A DNA stretch of 64,000 nucleotides from Cryptosporangium phraense (GCF_006912135.1 NZ_VIRS01000003.1:248001-312000), one strand, 5' to 3'. Shown: positions 35,803-44,287, numbered from the stretch's first letter. Program-made: numbers and translations. The notes: generated by a model not told the origin, from the sequence alone.

Positions 35803-36690
35803 CTAGAGACCCACGAACGAACGGATCAACGACGCCAGCTCCACCGGCCGATCACTCTGCACCGCGTGCCCCGCGCCCTCGACGGTCTCCACCCGCATCG
35901 ACGGTAAGCGCCGCCGGGCCTCGGCCAGGTCCGACGGCGACACGAATTCCGACTCCGCCCCGGTCACCAGCAGCACCCGCGCGGTCAGCGACCCGAGGTC
36001 GTCCCACAGCAACGTCCCGGAGTCGCTGACGCCCCGCCTCGGCGCGTCGTAGCGCCAGGTCCAGCGCCCGTCCGGCAGTTGCTTCGTGTTGTGGACGACG
36101 CCCCGGCGGACCGCCGCGGCCGGGCGCCGGGGAGACGCCGCCACCGCGGCCGCCACCATGGCGTCCAGATCGGAGAACGTGCGCGGACCGCGGGTCAGGG
36201 CCACCGCTCCCTGCTGACGCTCGGTCAGCCGGGCCGCGACCCCGGGCGAGCCCGGGGTGACGTCGACCAGCACCGCGCGGCGGACGAGGTCGGGCCGGGT
36301 GGCCGCCAGGTGGATCGTGGTCATCCCGCCGAGGGACATCCCGACCACCGCGGCCGCGTCCGGCGCGAGCCGCTCGACGACCGTCGCGACGGCCTGGGCG
36401 TTACGCACCGGGCCGTAGTCGTGGTCGGCCCGCCAGTACGAGTGCCCGTGCCCGGGCAGGTCGATCGCGATCGCCGGGCGGCCGAGGCACAGCGCGACCA
36501 GATCCCAGGTCCGGGCGTTCTGGCCGCCACCGTGCAGGAACACCAGCTCGGGCGGGTCGGTGCCCCAGGTGACGACGCTGACCATCCAGCCGGGTGAGAC
36601 CTCCACCGGCCGGCGCCGGAGCACCGGTATTCGATCGTGCGGAAGACCGAGCTCATCGGCGACCTCGGTCAGAGACGCGAATTCGTCCAC
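35803..36690 (-). CDS. Alpha/beta-fold hydrolase
   Basis: 295 residues. HGG oxyanion region (FLHGGGQNARTWD, about 52-63), nucleophile elbow GMSLGG (Ser119), acidic residue in LLVTGAESEFV (about 240) and His in EGAGHAVQSDRP (about 270) complete the triad. Substrate unknown. The first 22 bp overlap the end of the SpoIIE phosphatase gene, implying cotranscription. Confidence 0.9.
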   Translation of the reverse strand: MDEFASLTEVADELGLPHDRIPVLRRRPVEVSPGWMVSVVTWGTDPPELVFLHGGGQNARTWDLVALCLGRPAIAIDLPGHGHSYWRADHDYGPVRNAQAVATVVERLAPDAAAVVGMSLGGMTTIHLAATRPDLVRRAVLVDVTPGSPGVAARLTERQQGAVALTRGPRTFSDLDAMVAAAVAASPRRPAAAVRRGVVHNTKQLPDGRWTWRYDAPRRGVSDSGTLLWDDLGSLTARVLLVTGAESEFVSPSDLAEARRRLPSMRVETVEGAGHAVQSDRPVELASLIRSFVGL

Positions 36691-38240
36691 TCGTCGAGGG
36701 TATTCACCCGGAGCACGGCGAGGACGACATCGTCCTCAGAGGTGGGTCCGAAGGCCCCCAGAAGGTGGTCACAGAGCGCGTCCGCGGACCGGTGCTCCGT
36801 CCCGGCGAGCGCGTCCACCAGCGCCTGCAGACCCTCGTCGAGCGGCTGCCCCCGCCGTTCGACCAGGCCGTCGCTGTAGAACACCAGGCTGGATCCGGGC
36901 GCGAGCATTGTCGTGTGGTCGGTCCGCGGAGGGTTGGCGTGCACCCCGATCAGCAGCTCGGGCCGGGTGGAGAGCAGCCGGACGGTCCCGTCCGGCTCGA
37001 TCAGCGCCGGCGGCAGGTGCCCGGCGTTCGACCACTGCAGTGACCGGCTGCCGTCCCGGCCCTCCCGGCCGACGTGCGCGAGCAGCACGGTCGCGAACGC
37101 GGCGACGCCCAGCCCGTGCAGCGCGTCGTCCAGACCGGCCAGCACCCGGGACGGCTGGTGACGCAGCGTGTACGAGATCCCGCGCAGCAGGTTGCGCAGC
37201 TGGGCCATCGCCGCGGCCGCCTCCCGGTCGTGCCCGGTGACGTCCCCGACCACCATCGTCAGCCGGCCGTCGGGGAGCTCGAACGCGTCGTACCAGTCCC
37301 CGCCGACCTGGGCCTGCTCGACCGCGGACCGGTACCGGACCGCGAAGTCCAGCCCGTCGGGCTTCGGCGGCGGCGTCAGCAGGCTGCGCTGCAGGCTCTC
37401 CGACATCTGCCGCTCGAGCTCGGCCGCCCGCCGTTCGGCCTCCCGCTGCCGGGACCGGCTCAGCGCCTGCGACAGCGCCGTCCCGATCAGGCGGACGAAT
37501 CCCAGATAGCGATCGTCGGGCGCCAGCCGCGGGCTGAGCTGGGCGACGAACGTGGCGTCGGGCGCGAGCCGGATCGACACCACCGGGCCGTCTTGGCGAT
37601 CCGCCAGCGCGAAGTCCTGGCCCGGCGCCAACCCGCCGGGCAGCTCGATCGTCACGTCCGCCAGGTCGTTCGGAACGGTCCGCAGGACCGGCAGGACGCG
37701 GTCGATCAGCTCACGCGGGTGGTCCAGGTCGCTCAGCCGGTCGTTGAGCCGGCTGAGCAGCTCGAGCCGGCGGCGGCCGAGGATCTCGGCGGTGGTCTCC
37801 GACGCGATGTCGATGACGCCCTCGATCTCCCCGGACGGGCCGGTGACCGCGGAATAGGAGAACGTGAAGTAGGTCTCCTCGAGGAAGCCGTGGCGGTTCA
37901 TCGGCAGCTCGAGGTTCTCCACCCACTCGGTGCCCGCGCCGGACGACACCCGCCGGAGCATCGCGCCGATCGTGTCCCAGATCTCGGCGAACACGACCTC
38001 GGCCCGCTCCCCGAGCGCGGCCGGGTGCTTGTCGCCGATCATCTGGACGTAGGCCTCGTTGTAGACCAGCACGTACTCCGGGCCCCAGATCAGCGTGACC
38101 GGGAAGCGGCTGTTCAGCGCCAGGTCGAGCGTGCTGCGCAGCGTCGGGCTCCAGGCGTCGACCGGGCCGAGCGGGGTCGTGGCCCAGTCGACGCGCCGGT
38201 AGGCGTCGGCCAGCGTTCCGGCGGCGGCGAAGGGATCCAC
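36669..38240 (-). CDS. PAS-containing SpoIIE-type PP2C phosphatase
   Basis: 523 residues. N-terminal PAS domain (VTLIWGPEYVLVYNEAYVQMIGDKHP, residues ~48-145; only short motifs are given), a helical/coiled linker around LSQALSRSRQREAERRAAEL, and a PP2C/SpoIIE domain from ~285 (VGGDWYDAFEL, VVGDVTGHDREAAAAM, LVFYSDGLVERRG). The Asp residues of GGDWYDA and DGL coordinate Mn2+. Such proteins dephosphorylate anti-sigma-antagonists in partner-switching; no STAS or anti-sigma gene is adjacent. Confidence 0.92.
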   Translation of the reverse strand: MDPFAAAGTLADAYRRVDWATTPLGPVDAWSPTLRSTLDLALNSRFPVTLIWGPEYVLVYNEAYVQMIGDKHPAALGERAEVVFAEIWDTIGAMLRRVSSGAGTEWVENLELPMNRHGFLEETYFTFSYSAVTGPSGEIEGVIDIASETTAEILGRRRLELLSRLNDRLSDLDHPRELIDRVLPVLRTVPNDLADVTIELPGGLAPGQDFALADRQDGPVVSIRLAPDATFVAQLSPRLAPDDRYLGFVRLIGTALSQALSRSRQREAERRAAELERQMSESLQRSLLTPPPKPDGLDFAVRYRSAVEQAQVGGDWYDAFELPDGRLTMVVGDVTGHDREAAAAMAQLRNLLRGISYTLRHQPSRVLAGLDDALHGLGVAAFATVLLAHVGREGRDGSRSLQWSNAGHLPPALIEPDGTVRLLSTRPELLIGVHANPPRTDHTTMLAPGSSLVFYSDGLVERRGQPLDEGLQALVDALAGTEHRSADALCDHLLGAFGPTSEDDVVLAVLRVNTLDEWTNSRL

Positions 38241-38262
38241 CGGCGCACCATAACTCCCCAGC

Positions 38263-38667
38263 TCAGCCCTCTACGACGGAGAACTCCACGACGGCGAGTT
38301 CCTGCCGGGCGTCGCCCTCGAGGAGGACCGCGGTGAGCCGGTGCAGGCCCCACTCGACGAACGTGAGGTCCTCCAGCTCGATCACCCGCGGCTCGTGGAT
38401 GGGTGTGCCGGGGATCTGGTGAATGGTGTTCACGACGAAGTCGTGGTCGACGTGTCCGAGCGACTTCGCCGGGCCCTCGATCTCGACCCGCAGGACCGCG
38501 GTGCGGTCGACCTCGTCCGGCTCGACGCCGAGGATGATCGCGAACGTGACGTCGGCGGTCGCCGGTAGGGACGGCAGTTTGGCCCACTCCCAGCCCGCGC
38601 CCTCCACGTACAGCAGTCCGGCCTTCACGTGGGCCGAATGCGCGACCATCGCCGCCACCGCTCGCAT
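38263..38667 (-). CDS. Conserved hypothetical protein, DUF6941-like
   Basis: 134 residues from ATG 38667. Beta-rich, with HSAHVKAGLLYVEGAGWEW at the start and WGLHRLTAVLLEGDARQELAVVEF at the end, given here as short motifs HVKAGLLYVEGAGWEW and LEGDARQELAVV. It resembles the actinobacterial DUF6941 group, whose function is unknown. Divergent from the 38743 gene with 75 bp between. Confidence 0.65.
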   Translation of the reverse strand: MRAVAAMVAHSAHVKAGLLYVEGAGWEWAKLPSLPATADVTFAIILGVEPDEVDRTAVLRVEIEGPAKSLGHVDHDFVVNTIHQIPGTPIHEPRVIELEDLTFVEWGLHRLTAVLLEGDARQELAVVEFSVVEG

Positions 38668-38742
38668 CGACTGTCCCCTCGTCCGATGTACGTCTACCGT
38701 CGAGTTTCGCAGGTCAGCGCTTGCCGACAGTACGGTGGCCGG

Positions 38743-39165
38743 GTGAACCCCTATGACCTCGTGGGTGAGTGGGAGTTGGCCCGCCGGGTGGTCGATCAGG
38801 CGACCGGCGTCCATGGGCGGGTCTCCGGCGACCTGCGGGTGAGCGCCGAGACCGAGGGTCTGGTGTTCGCCGAGAGCGGGGTGCTGCTCTGGGAGGGTCA
38901 CCGGCTGCCGGTCAGCCGGGTGTCCCGTCTGCGGTCGGTCGACGGCGAGTGGTGGATGCTGTTCGAGGACGGCCGGCCGTTCCACCCCTGGCGGCCCGGG
39001 GTCCCGGTCGTGCACCCGTGCGGCGCCGATACCTACGACGGCCTGGTCGACGTCGATCAGGACGGTCGGCGCATGCGGACGTTGTGGGACGTCCACGGGC
39101 CGGCCAAGTCGCAGCGACTGATCACGCGGTTCACCCGGCGCGGCGGTTTCCGGCAGATCGGGTGA
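38743..39165 (+). CDS. DUF6314 family protein
   Basis: 140 residues from GTG 38743. The DLVGEWELARRVVDQATG opening, RPFHPWRPGVPVVHPCGADTYDG centre and DVHGPAKSQRLITRFTR end are the conserved blocks of DUF6314, a lipocalin-like small beta-barrel family of unknown role (motifs split here to RPFHPW, VVHPCGADTY, HGPAKSQRL). Stands next to the ribosome-hibernation-like gene, read the same way. Confidence 0.8.
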   Translation: MNPYDLVGEWELARRVVDQATGVHGRVSGDLRVSAETEGLVFAESGVLLWEGHRLPVSRVSRLRSVDGEWWMLFEDGRPFHPWRPGVPVVHPCGADTYDGLVDVDQDGRRMRTLWDVHGPAKSQRLITRFTRRGGFRQIG

Positions 39166-39206
39166 ACCGGAAGGATTCGGCCCAGACGCAACGATGCGGG
39201 GGGCCG

Positions 39207-39947
39207 ATGACGATCACGGGTGTTCGGGAACGGGGGTACGCGGTCTCCGTGCAGTTGAACGGGCCGCTCGCGCCCGAGGTGACGATGACCGCGCGGGACG
39301 CGGTCCGGGCGGCGATCGGGACGCGGCGCGGGCCGGTGCTGCGGGCCGACGTCCGGGTCGTGCGGTACGCCGATCCGGAGCTGACGCGCCCGGTGGCCGC
39401 GTACGCGACCGTGAGCCTGAACGGGAACCCGGTGCGCGTCCACACGACCGAACGGACGCCCGACGAGGCGATCCGGGAGCTGGCGCGGGTGCTGCGGGCG
39501 GCGCTCGATCGGCTGGAGCAGGATCTGCGCTGGCGCAGCGGGTCTTCGTGGGCCCTGGCCGGCGTGCCGTCGGCCGGGAGGCTGCGGACGCCGGGAGTGG
39601 TGAGCGGGGAGTGTTCGATCGACCAGGCGATCGGGGTGCTCGAGCTGCTCGACCGGGACTTCCAGCTGTTCCGGGACGCCGGGACCGGTGAGGACACGCT
39701 CGTGCACCGGGCCGGTCCGACCGGGTACCGGCTGGTGCAGGCCCGGCGGGCGCCGCTGTACGTCTGCCCGGAGACCGCGGTGTCGATCGACTGCACCCCG
39801 GCGCCGTCGCTCACCGTGGAGGAGGCCGCGGCCCGGCTCGCGGCCGGGGAGCGGCCGTACGTGTTCTTCGTGGACGTGACGACCGGCCGGGGCGCGGTGC
39901 TGCACGTCCGGCGGGACGGGGATCATGGGCTGGTAGCGCTGGGCTAG
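39207..39947 (+). CDS. Ribosome hibernation factor-like protein (HPF/RaiA type) with two S30AE C-terminal-like domains
   Basis: 246 residues from ATG 39207. Residues ~15-110 fit the HPF/S30AE N-terminal fold (VRADVRVVRYADP, YATVSLNGNPVRVHT, LARVLRAALDRLEQDL). Then SIDQAIGVLELLDRDFQLFRDAGT (about 134-157; only parts are quoted) is a clear S30AE_C motif, and LTVEEAAARLAAGERPYVFFVDVTTG (about 200-225) a second, weaker one. Classical long HPF has one C-terminal domain and dimerises ribosomes. The short basic N terminus and extra domain suggest a variant; ribosome binding is inferred. Confidence 0.8.
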   Translation: MTITGVRERGYAVSVQLNGPLAPEVTMTARDAVRAAIGTRRGPVLRADVRVVRYADPELTRPVAAYATVSLNGNPVRVHTTERTPDEAIRELARVLRAALDRLEQDLRWRSGSSWALAGVPSAGRLRTPGVVSGECSIDQAIGVLELLDRDFQLFRDAGTGEDTLVHRAGPTGYRLVQARRAPLYVCPETAVSIDCTPAPSLTVEEAAARLAAGERPYVFFVDVTTGRGAVLHVRRDGDHGLVALG

Positions 39948-39974
39948 CTGTTCGCGGGAGTTGGTGCGGGTGCG

Positions 39975-40274
39975 GTGAGTCGACGGCGTGGCGGGGAGAT
40001 CAACGCGCTGGCCGGGCGGCTGGCCCGGGCGTCGGCCGTCGAGGCCGGCCGGGACTGGGAGCCGATGGACGAGGACGAGCGCGGGCGGTGGGTCGCGGCC
40101 TGGCAGCCGGCCGCGCTGGCGCTCCGGGCGCGCCGGGCTCTGCCGGTGACGGATCAGGAGGTCACGGCCATCGCCCGGACGCACCGGCGGATCGAACCGG
40201 CCGGAGCCGAGCCGCCGAGCGTCGGCACGAAGGAGGCCGCCCAGATGGTGATCGACCTCCGGATCCGGAGCTGA
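39975..40274 (+). CDS. Small conserved hypothetical protein
   Basis: 99 residues, GTG start, 27 nt after the hibernation-factor gene. Helical and charged, with WEPMDEDERGRWVAAWQPAA and LPVTDQEVTAIARTH segments (short pieces: DEDERGRWVAAW, VTDQEVTAIA). No recognised domain; proximity and direction suggest cotranscription. Coding status rests on codon pattern and family-like composition only. Confidence 0.55.
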   Translation: MSRRRGGEINALAGRLARASAVEAGRDWEPMDEDERGRWVAAWQPAALALRARRALPVTDQEVTAIARTHRRIEPAGAEPPSVGTKEAAQMVIDLRIRS

Positions 40275-40418
40275 CCGACCTCCGGCGGCCGGCCGGGCCG
40301 CGCCGGCGGTATTGGGCAATCGAGGGCGCGTAGGGCGCAAGAACCGATCACGGTGGATCCGGCGAGAGGGCAATTCCTGAGGTGGCAGCCACGACCTCTG
40401 GATGGGAGAAACCCCCCG

Positions 40419-41180
40419 ATGACCGGCAAACTCGCCGACAAGGTAGCGATCGTCACCGGCGGCACCGCCAACCTCGGCAAGCTGTTCGCCCAGTCGCTCG
40501 CCGACGACGGCGCCCGATTGGTCCTGCACTACAACAGCCCCGGCCGCGAGCAGGAGGCCGCCGACGCGGTCAACGACGTCAAGGGCCGCGGCGTCGAAGC
40601 GGTCGCGGTGCAGGGCGACCTGACCGGCCCGGACGCGATCACGGCGCTCGTCGACGCGACCCTGGAGCGCTTCGGACGCTGGGACATCCTGGTCAACACG
40701 TCCGGCATCATCGTCCGGAAACCGCTGGCCGAGACCACCGAGGAGGAGTTCGACGCCTCGTTCGCGATCAACGCCAAGATCCCGTTCTTCCTGATGAAGG
40801 AGGCGGCCGGCCGGATGGCCGACGACGGGCGCATCATCAACCTGGTCACCACCCAGGTGGCGGTCACCGCACCGACGTACTCGGCCTACGCGGGCAGCAA
40901 GAGCCCGGTCGAGCACTTCACCAAGGCGTTCGCCAAGGAGATCGGCCACCGCGGCATCACGGTCAACTGCATCGCGCCCGGACCGCAGAAGACGAGCTTC
41001 CTCTACGGCGCCGAGAACGACGAGACGCTCGCCTGGCTCGCCGGCCAGACGATCTCGGGCGAGCTCGGCGACCCCGTCGACGTCGTCCCGGTCATGCGGT
41101 TCCTGGCCGCGCCGGAGACGCGGTGGGTCACCGCGCAGACGGTGTTCGTGAACGGAGGGATGATCTCGCCGATCAACTGA
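40419..41180 (+). CDS. SDR family oxidoreductase
   Basis: 253 residues. TGGTANLGKLFA (about 12-23) is the cofactor loop, followed by D in VQGDLTGPD, N in LVNTSGIIV and the active-site YAGSKSP; Thr replaces the usual Ser in the preceding LVTTQ strand, a departure from the classical triad. The FVNGG motif near the end is usual. It lies 18 nt before an AraC regulator read the same way, which may control it. Confidence 0.9.
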   Translation: MTGKLADKVAIVTGGTANLGKLFAQSLADDGARLVLHYNSPGREQEAADAVNDVKGRGVEAVAVQGDLTGPDAITALVDATLERFGRWDILVNTSGIIVRKPLAETTEEEFDASFAINAKIPFFLMKEAAGRMADDGRIINLVTTQVAVTAPTYSAYAGSKSPVEHFTKAFAKEIGHRGITVNCIAPGPQKTSFLYGAENDETLAWLAGQTISGELGDPVDVVPVMRFLAAPETRWVTAQTVFVNGGMISPIN

Positions 41181-41198
41181 GGCGCCTACGTTGAAGGG

Positions 41199-42071
41199 GT
41201 GACATTCGCGGGGATCGGCCGGCCGTTGACCGACAGCTCGGCCCTCGGGTGGGGACGCGTCGCCGTCGGCCGGTTCCGGGACCCGGCGCAGCTCGACGAG
41301 TACGTCGGTCCGCCCGCGCCGCAGCTGACGATGGTGCTGGTGACCGCCGGGCACTACACGATCGAGAGCCGCGACGGAGGGGCGTTGCGCCGGGTCGGGT
41401 ACGCGCCGGGCTCGGTCGGGATCACCGTTCCGGGACGGCGCAACGAGCTGCGGTGGCGGTCGGCCGGGCAGGACCGGCTGGAGTCCCTCCACCTGCGGGT
41501 GGCGCCGGCCCTGGTGCACGAGACGCTCGACGGGCTCGGCCTGCCCCACGACGACGTGGCCGGGCTCGACGTCTTGTCGCTCGGCGACGCGTATGTCGCG
41601 GGGGCGATGTCGGCCCTGGGCGAGGCTCTCGACGCCGGGGCGCCCGGGCTGTACGCGGACTCGGTGGCCGAGGCCGCGCTGGTCCATCTGGCCTACCGCC
41701 GGTTGGCCGGTCCTCCGCGCCGGAGCAACATCGCGAGGGATCCCGGGGTGCTCGGCCGCCGGGGCCTGCAGCGCGTGCTCGACTACCTGGACGCGCACCT
41801 GGGTGAGGACGTCGGGCTGGACACGCTGGCCGGGCTGGTCAGCGTGAGCAGGTACCACTTCCTGCGCACGTTCACCCGGGCGACCGGGCTCACCCCGCAC
41901 CGGTACCTGGTCGAGATCCGGCTGCGGCGCGCGGCCGAGCTGCTGCGGACCAGCGGGCTGAGCGTCCAGCAGGTGGCGGCGTCGTGCGGCTACCGGAGCC
42001 CGAGCCGGTTCGCCGCGTCGTTCCGGGCCCGGTACGGGGTGTCCCCGTCGGAGTACCGCCGCTCAGAGTAG
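41199..42071 (+). CDS. AraC family transcriptional regulator
   Basis: 290 residues, GTG start. N-terminal cupin-like sensor (about 20-170), then the two-HTH AraC domain: LAGLVSVSRYHFLRTFTRATG (first helices) and LSVQQVAASCGYRSPSRFAASFRARYG (second), cited as short pieces SRYHFLRTFTR and GYRSPSRFAASFRARYG. Immediately downstream of an SDR, its likely target or operon partner. The 3' end overlaps the convergent phosphotransferase remnant by 9 bp. Confidence 0.9.
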   Translation: MTFAGIGRPLTDSSALGWGRVAVGRFRDPAQLDEYVGPPAPQLTMVLVTAGHYTIESRDGGALRRVGYAPGSVGITVPGRRNELRWRSAGQDRLESLHLRVAPALVHETLDGLGLPHDDVAGLDVLSLGDAYVAGAMSALGEALDAGAPGLYADSVAEAALVHLAYRRLAGPPRRSNIARDPGVLGRRGLQRVLDYLDAHLGEDVGLDTLAGLVSVSRYHFLRTFTRATGLTPHRYLVEIRLRRAAELLRTSGLSVQQVAASCGYRSPSRFAASFRARYGVSPSEYRRSE

Positions 42072-42512
42072 GGCGCGGGCCCAGACGTCGGTGTGCTCGT
42101 CCAGGTAGTCGGTGGTGGCGGTCCAGTACGGCGAGTCTTCCGTCCAGATCTGCGCCCACGGACGGATGTCGCGTTCCGCGCCGTCCAGCAGCAGGTCGAC
42201 CATCGCGCGGGTCCGCCGGGCGAGCATCGGGACGAGCAGCCCGCGGTCGGCGGTGCCCAGCCCGTAGCCGTCGACCAGCGCGGCCAGCCGCTCGGCCGCG
42301 ACGACCGGAGGACGATCCGGCCGCAGCCCGGCCATGCTCTGCTCGTCGCGGCCCAGGGCCCGGGGGGCGCCCCGGAAGCCGACCGACTCCAGGTGGAGGA
42401 GCAGCGCGTCGACGGCGTCGGTCCAGGGGCCGGCCGGTCGGCGCACGGTGTTCCCGACGCGGACGACGCCCTGGGTGACGCGACCGTTCAACGGGAGCTC
42501 AGCGTCCCTCAT
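42063..42512 (-). CDS. Aminoglycoside-phosphotransferase-like protein with the catalytic core deleted
   Basis: 149 residues. The N-terminal ~50 residues (GRVTQGVVRVGNTVRRPAG, HLESVGFRGAPRALGRDEQ) match the start of APH-family kinases, and residues ~70-149 (LAALVDGYGLGTADR, MLARRTRAMVDLLLDGAE) match their C-terminal helices. The middle, which would hold the HGDxxxxN and DWD motifs, is absent: about 130-150 residues are missing without loss of frame. The product cannot be a phosphotransferase. Its ATG overlaps the TetR stop by 4 nt. Probably a decaying gene that still looks intact as a frame. Confidence 0.75.
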   Translation of the reverse strand: MRDAELPLNGRVTQGVVRVGNTVRRPAGPWTDAVDALLLHLESVGFRGAPRALGRDEQSMAGLRPDRPPVVAAERLAALVDGYGLGTADRGLLVPMLARRTRAMVDLLLDGAERDIRPWAQIWTEDSPYWTATTDYLDEHTDVWARALL

Positions 42513-43072
42513 GCGCTGGAGGCCCGGGCGGCGACGGTGGCCAGGTCGTCGTTCGAGAAGCCGGCCCGGCTCAGGATCGCCAGCGACTTGTTCGTCGCCA
42601 GCGTGCTCAGCGCCAGCCCGGCCGCCTCTTCCCCGGCGACCCCGGCGGCCCGGAACGCCTGCTCCAGCCTCGTCCGCAGGCCGTCGATCGAGGTTCGGAC
42701 CAAGGCCTGGCTCTCGACGTCGAGAGCCGGGAGCTGCGCGGCCGACATCGTCAGCAGACAGCCGTCGGGAACCTCCGGATCGGCGATCCGGGCCAGGCTG
42801 ACCTGCAGGTACGCGGCCACCACGGCGCTCGGGCCGGCGTGCGGGCCGGCCATCGCCCGCTCGTACTGCGGTTGATAGATCTGCGCGTAGCGCAGGAGGC
42901 TCTTCCGGAACAGCGCGCCCTTGTCGCCGAACGTGCCGTAGAGGGAGCCCCGGCCGAGGCCGGTCCCCTCGGTCAGGCGGTCGATCGACGCCTCCGAGTA
43001 GCCCCAGCGCCAGAACACGAGCATCGCGCGCCGGAGCGCCTCGTCCACGTCGAACTGCTTACGGCCGGCCAT
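42509..43072 (-). CDS. TetR family transcriptional regulator
   Basis: 187 residues from ATG 43072 (MAGRKQFDVDEAL), the usual opening for TetR members with a TetR_C_16-like domain. HTH: ASIDRLTEGTGLGRGSLYGTF, about 30-50; LTMSAAQLP and FSNDDLATVAAR lie in the ligand domain. Divergent from the hydrolase at 43159, between which lie two copies of a 18-bp site; these probably bind this protein. Confidence 0.9.
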   Translation of the reverse strand: MAGRKQFDVDEALRRAMLVFWRWGYSEASIDRLTEGTGLGRGSLYGTFGDKGALFRKSLLRYAQIYQPQYERAMAGPHAGPSAVVAAYLQVSLARIADPEVPDGCLLTMSAAQLPALDVESQALVRTSIDGLRTRLEQAFRAAGVAGEEAAGLALSTLATNKSLAILSRAGFSNDDLATVAARASSA

Positions 43073-43090
43073 GCGCCGAGCGTACTCGTC

Positions 43091-43146
43091 TTGTACTGAT
43101 CGTTCCAAGTTCGCTAGGGTGGCCGAAGTTGGACCGATCGTTCAAA
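43091..43146. promoter_or_regulatory. Two direct copies of an 18-bp TetR-type operator
   Basis: TTGTACTGATCGTTCCAA (43091-43108) and TTGGACCGATCGTTCAAA (43129-43146) share TTGkACyGATCGTTCmAA; starts are 38 bp apart. Each is an imperfect palindrome around GATC. They lie in the divergent TetR/hydrolase gap. Confidence 0.6.
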
Positions 43147-43158
43147 GAAAGGAACACC

Positions 43159-44040
43159 ATGACGCTCCCGCTGCCCGACGGATTCACCGATGTCTTCACC
43201 AGCCACTTCGTGGAGCTCGACGGATTACGGCTGCACGCCGTGACCGGCGGCCACGGCCCGGCGCTGCTGCTGGTCGGCGGATGGCCGCAGACCTGGTACG
43301 CCTGGCGCGAGGTGATGCCCGCGCTGGCCCGCGAGCACACGGTCGTCGCCGTCGACTCCCGCGGCGCCGGGCTGTCCGACAAGCCCGACGACGGCTACGA
43401 CGCTGGGACCCTGGCCGCCGACCTGGTCGCGCTGATGACCGCCCTCGGGCACGACCGGTTCGACGTGGTCGGCCACGACATCGGCACCTGGACCAGCTAC
43501 GCCCTGGCCGCCGACCATCCCGAGCGGGTGCGCCGGGTCGCCGTCCTCGAAGCGGTGATCCCCGGGCTCAGCCCGTCCCCGCCGTTCTTCGGGTCCGCGG
43601 CCGCCAACCAGAAGCTCTGGCAGTTCGGCTTCAACCGGCTCGACGGGCTCAACGTGGAGCTGGTCCGGGGCCGGGAGCGGGTGTTCTTCGGCTGGCAGTT
43701 CGCCACCAAGGCGGCCACCCCGACCGCGATCCCGTCGTACGCCGTCGACGTCTACCTCGACGCGCTCACCGCCGACCCGCGCGCCCTGTGGGCGAGCTTC
43801 GAGTACTACCGGGCGCTGGACACGACGATCGCCCAGAACCAGAAGCGCAGCCGAACCCGGCTGACGCAGCCGGTGCTCGCCGTCGGCGGCGCGCTCTGGA
43901 GCGGCCCGGCCGCCGCCCAGACGATGCGGCTGGCCGCCGACGACGTCACCGAGGTCGTCCTCGACGACTGCGGCCATTACCCGGCCGAGGAGCAGCCGGC
44001 CCGGTTCACCGAGGTGCTCGAGGACTTCCTGCGCCGCTAG
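43159..44040 (+). CDS. Epoxide-hydrolase-like alpha/beta hydrolase
   Basis: 293 residues from ATG 43159. VGGWPQTWYAWR (about 39-50) replaces the HGWP oxyanion loop, and VGHDIGT gives nucleophile Asp107, as in soluble epoxide hydrolases and haloalkane dehalogenases; His in CGHYPAEEQP (about 273) is the general base. The two Tyr of the epoxide hydrolase cap could not be assigned with confidence. Probably the TetR-repressed target at the 43091-43146 operators. A MITE-like element begins within 5 bp of its stop. Confidence 0.88.
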   Translation: MTLPLPDGFTDVFTSHFVELDGLRLHAVTGGHGPALLLVGGWPQTWYAWREVMPALAREHTVVAVDSRGAGLSDKPDDGYDAGTLAADLVALMTALGHDRFDVVGHDIGTWTSYALAADHPERVRRVAVLEAVIPGLSPSPPFFGSAAANQKLWQFGFNRLDGLNVELVRGRERVFFGWQFATKAATPTAIPSYAVDVYLDALTADPRALWASFEYYRALDTTIAQNQKRSRTRLTQPVLAVGGALWSGPAAAQTMRLAADDVTEVVLDDCGHYPAEEQPARFTEVLEDFLRR

Positions 44041-44044
44041 GCCG

Positions 44045-44284
44045 TTCTGTCCATGGACGTTGGTGACAACGAGCTGATGTGAGGGGGACCTCCGGGCAGG
44101 TGTGTAGCTGCCGAGCACACACGTCCCTGCCAATCGCTGACCGCTCTCGAGCGGCGGATCGTCACGATCTGGGTCACCACACGCCTGGGGTCCGCGCGGA
44201 TCGCCGCTCGCCCGGGTCCCACCCGGCCATGGTCCCCGGCGGCCTGCCACCCGCAACCCGCGTCACCAACCTCACGGGACGGAA
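44045..44284. mobile_element. MITE-like element, ~240 bp
   Basis: Bounded by terminal inverted repeats matching at 18 of 23 positions: left TTCTGTCCATGGACGTTGGT, right (read on the minus strand) TTCCGTCCCGTGAGGTTGGT, both continuing GAC. No coding capacity. The body fills the whole gap between the stop codons of two convergent genes. The right end is repeated at 35034-35099 beside a transposase fragment, which suggests a family mobilised by that transposase type. Confidence 0.65.
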
Positions 44285-44287
44285 AAC

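Noticed and set aside
39057-41900. Minus-strand frame of nearly 950 codons
   Set aside because: Antisense to the hibernation-like, SDR and AraC genes, whose products are recognisable; no domains.
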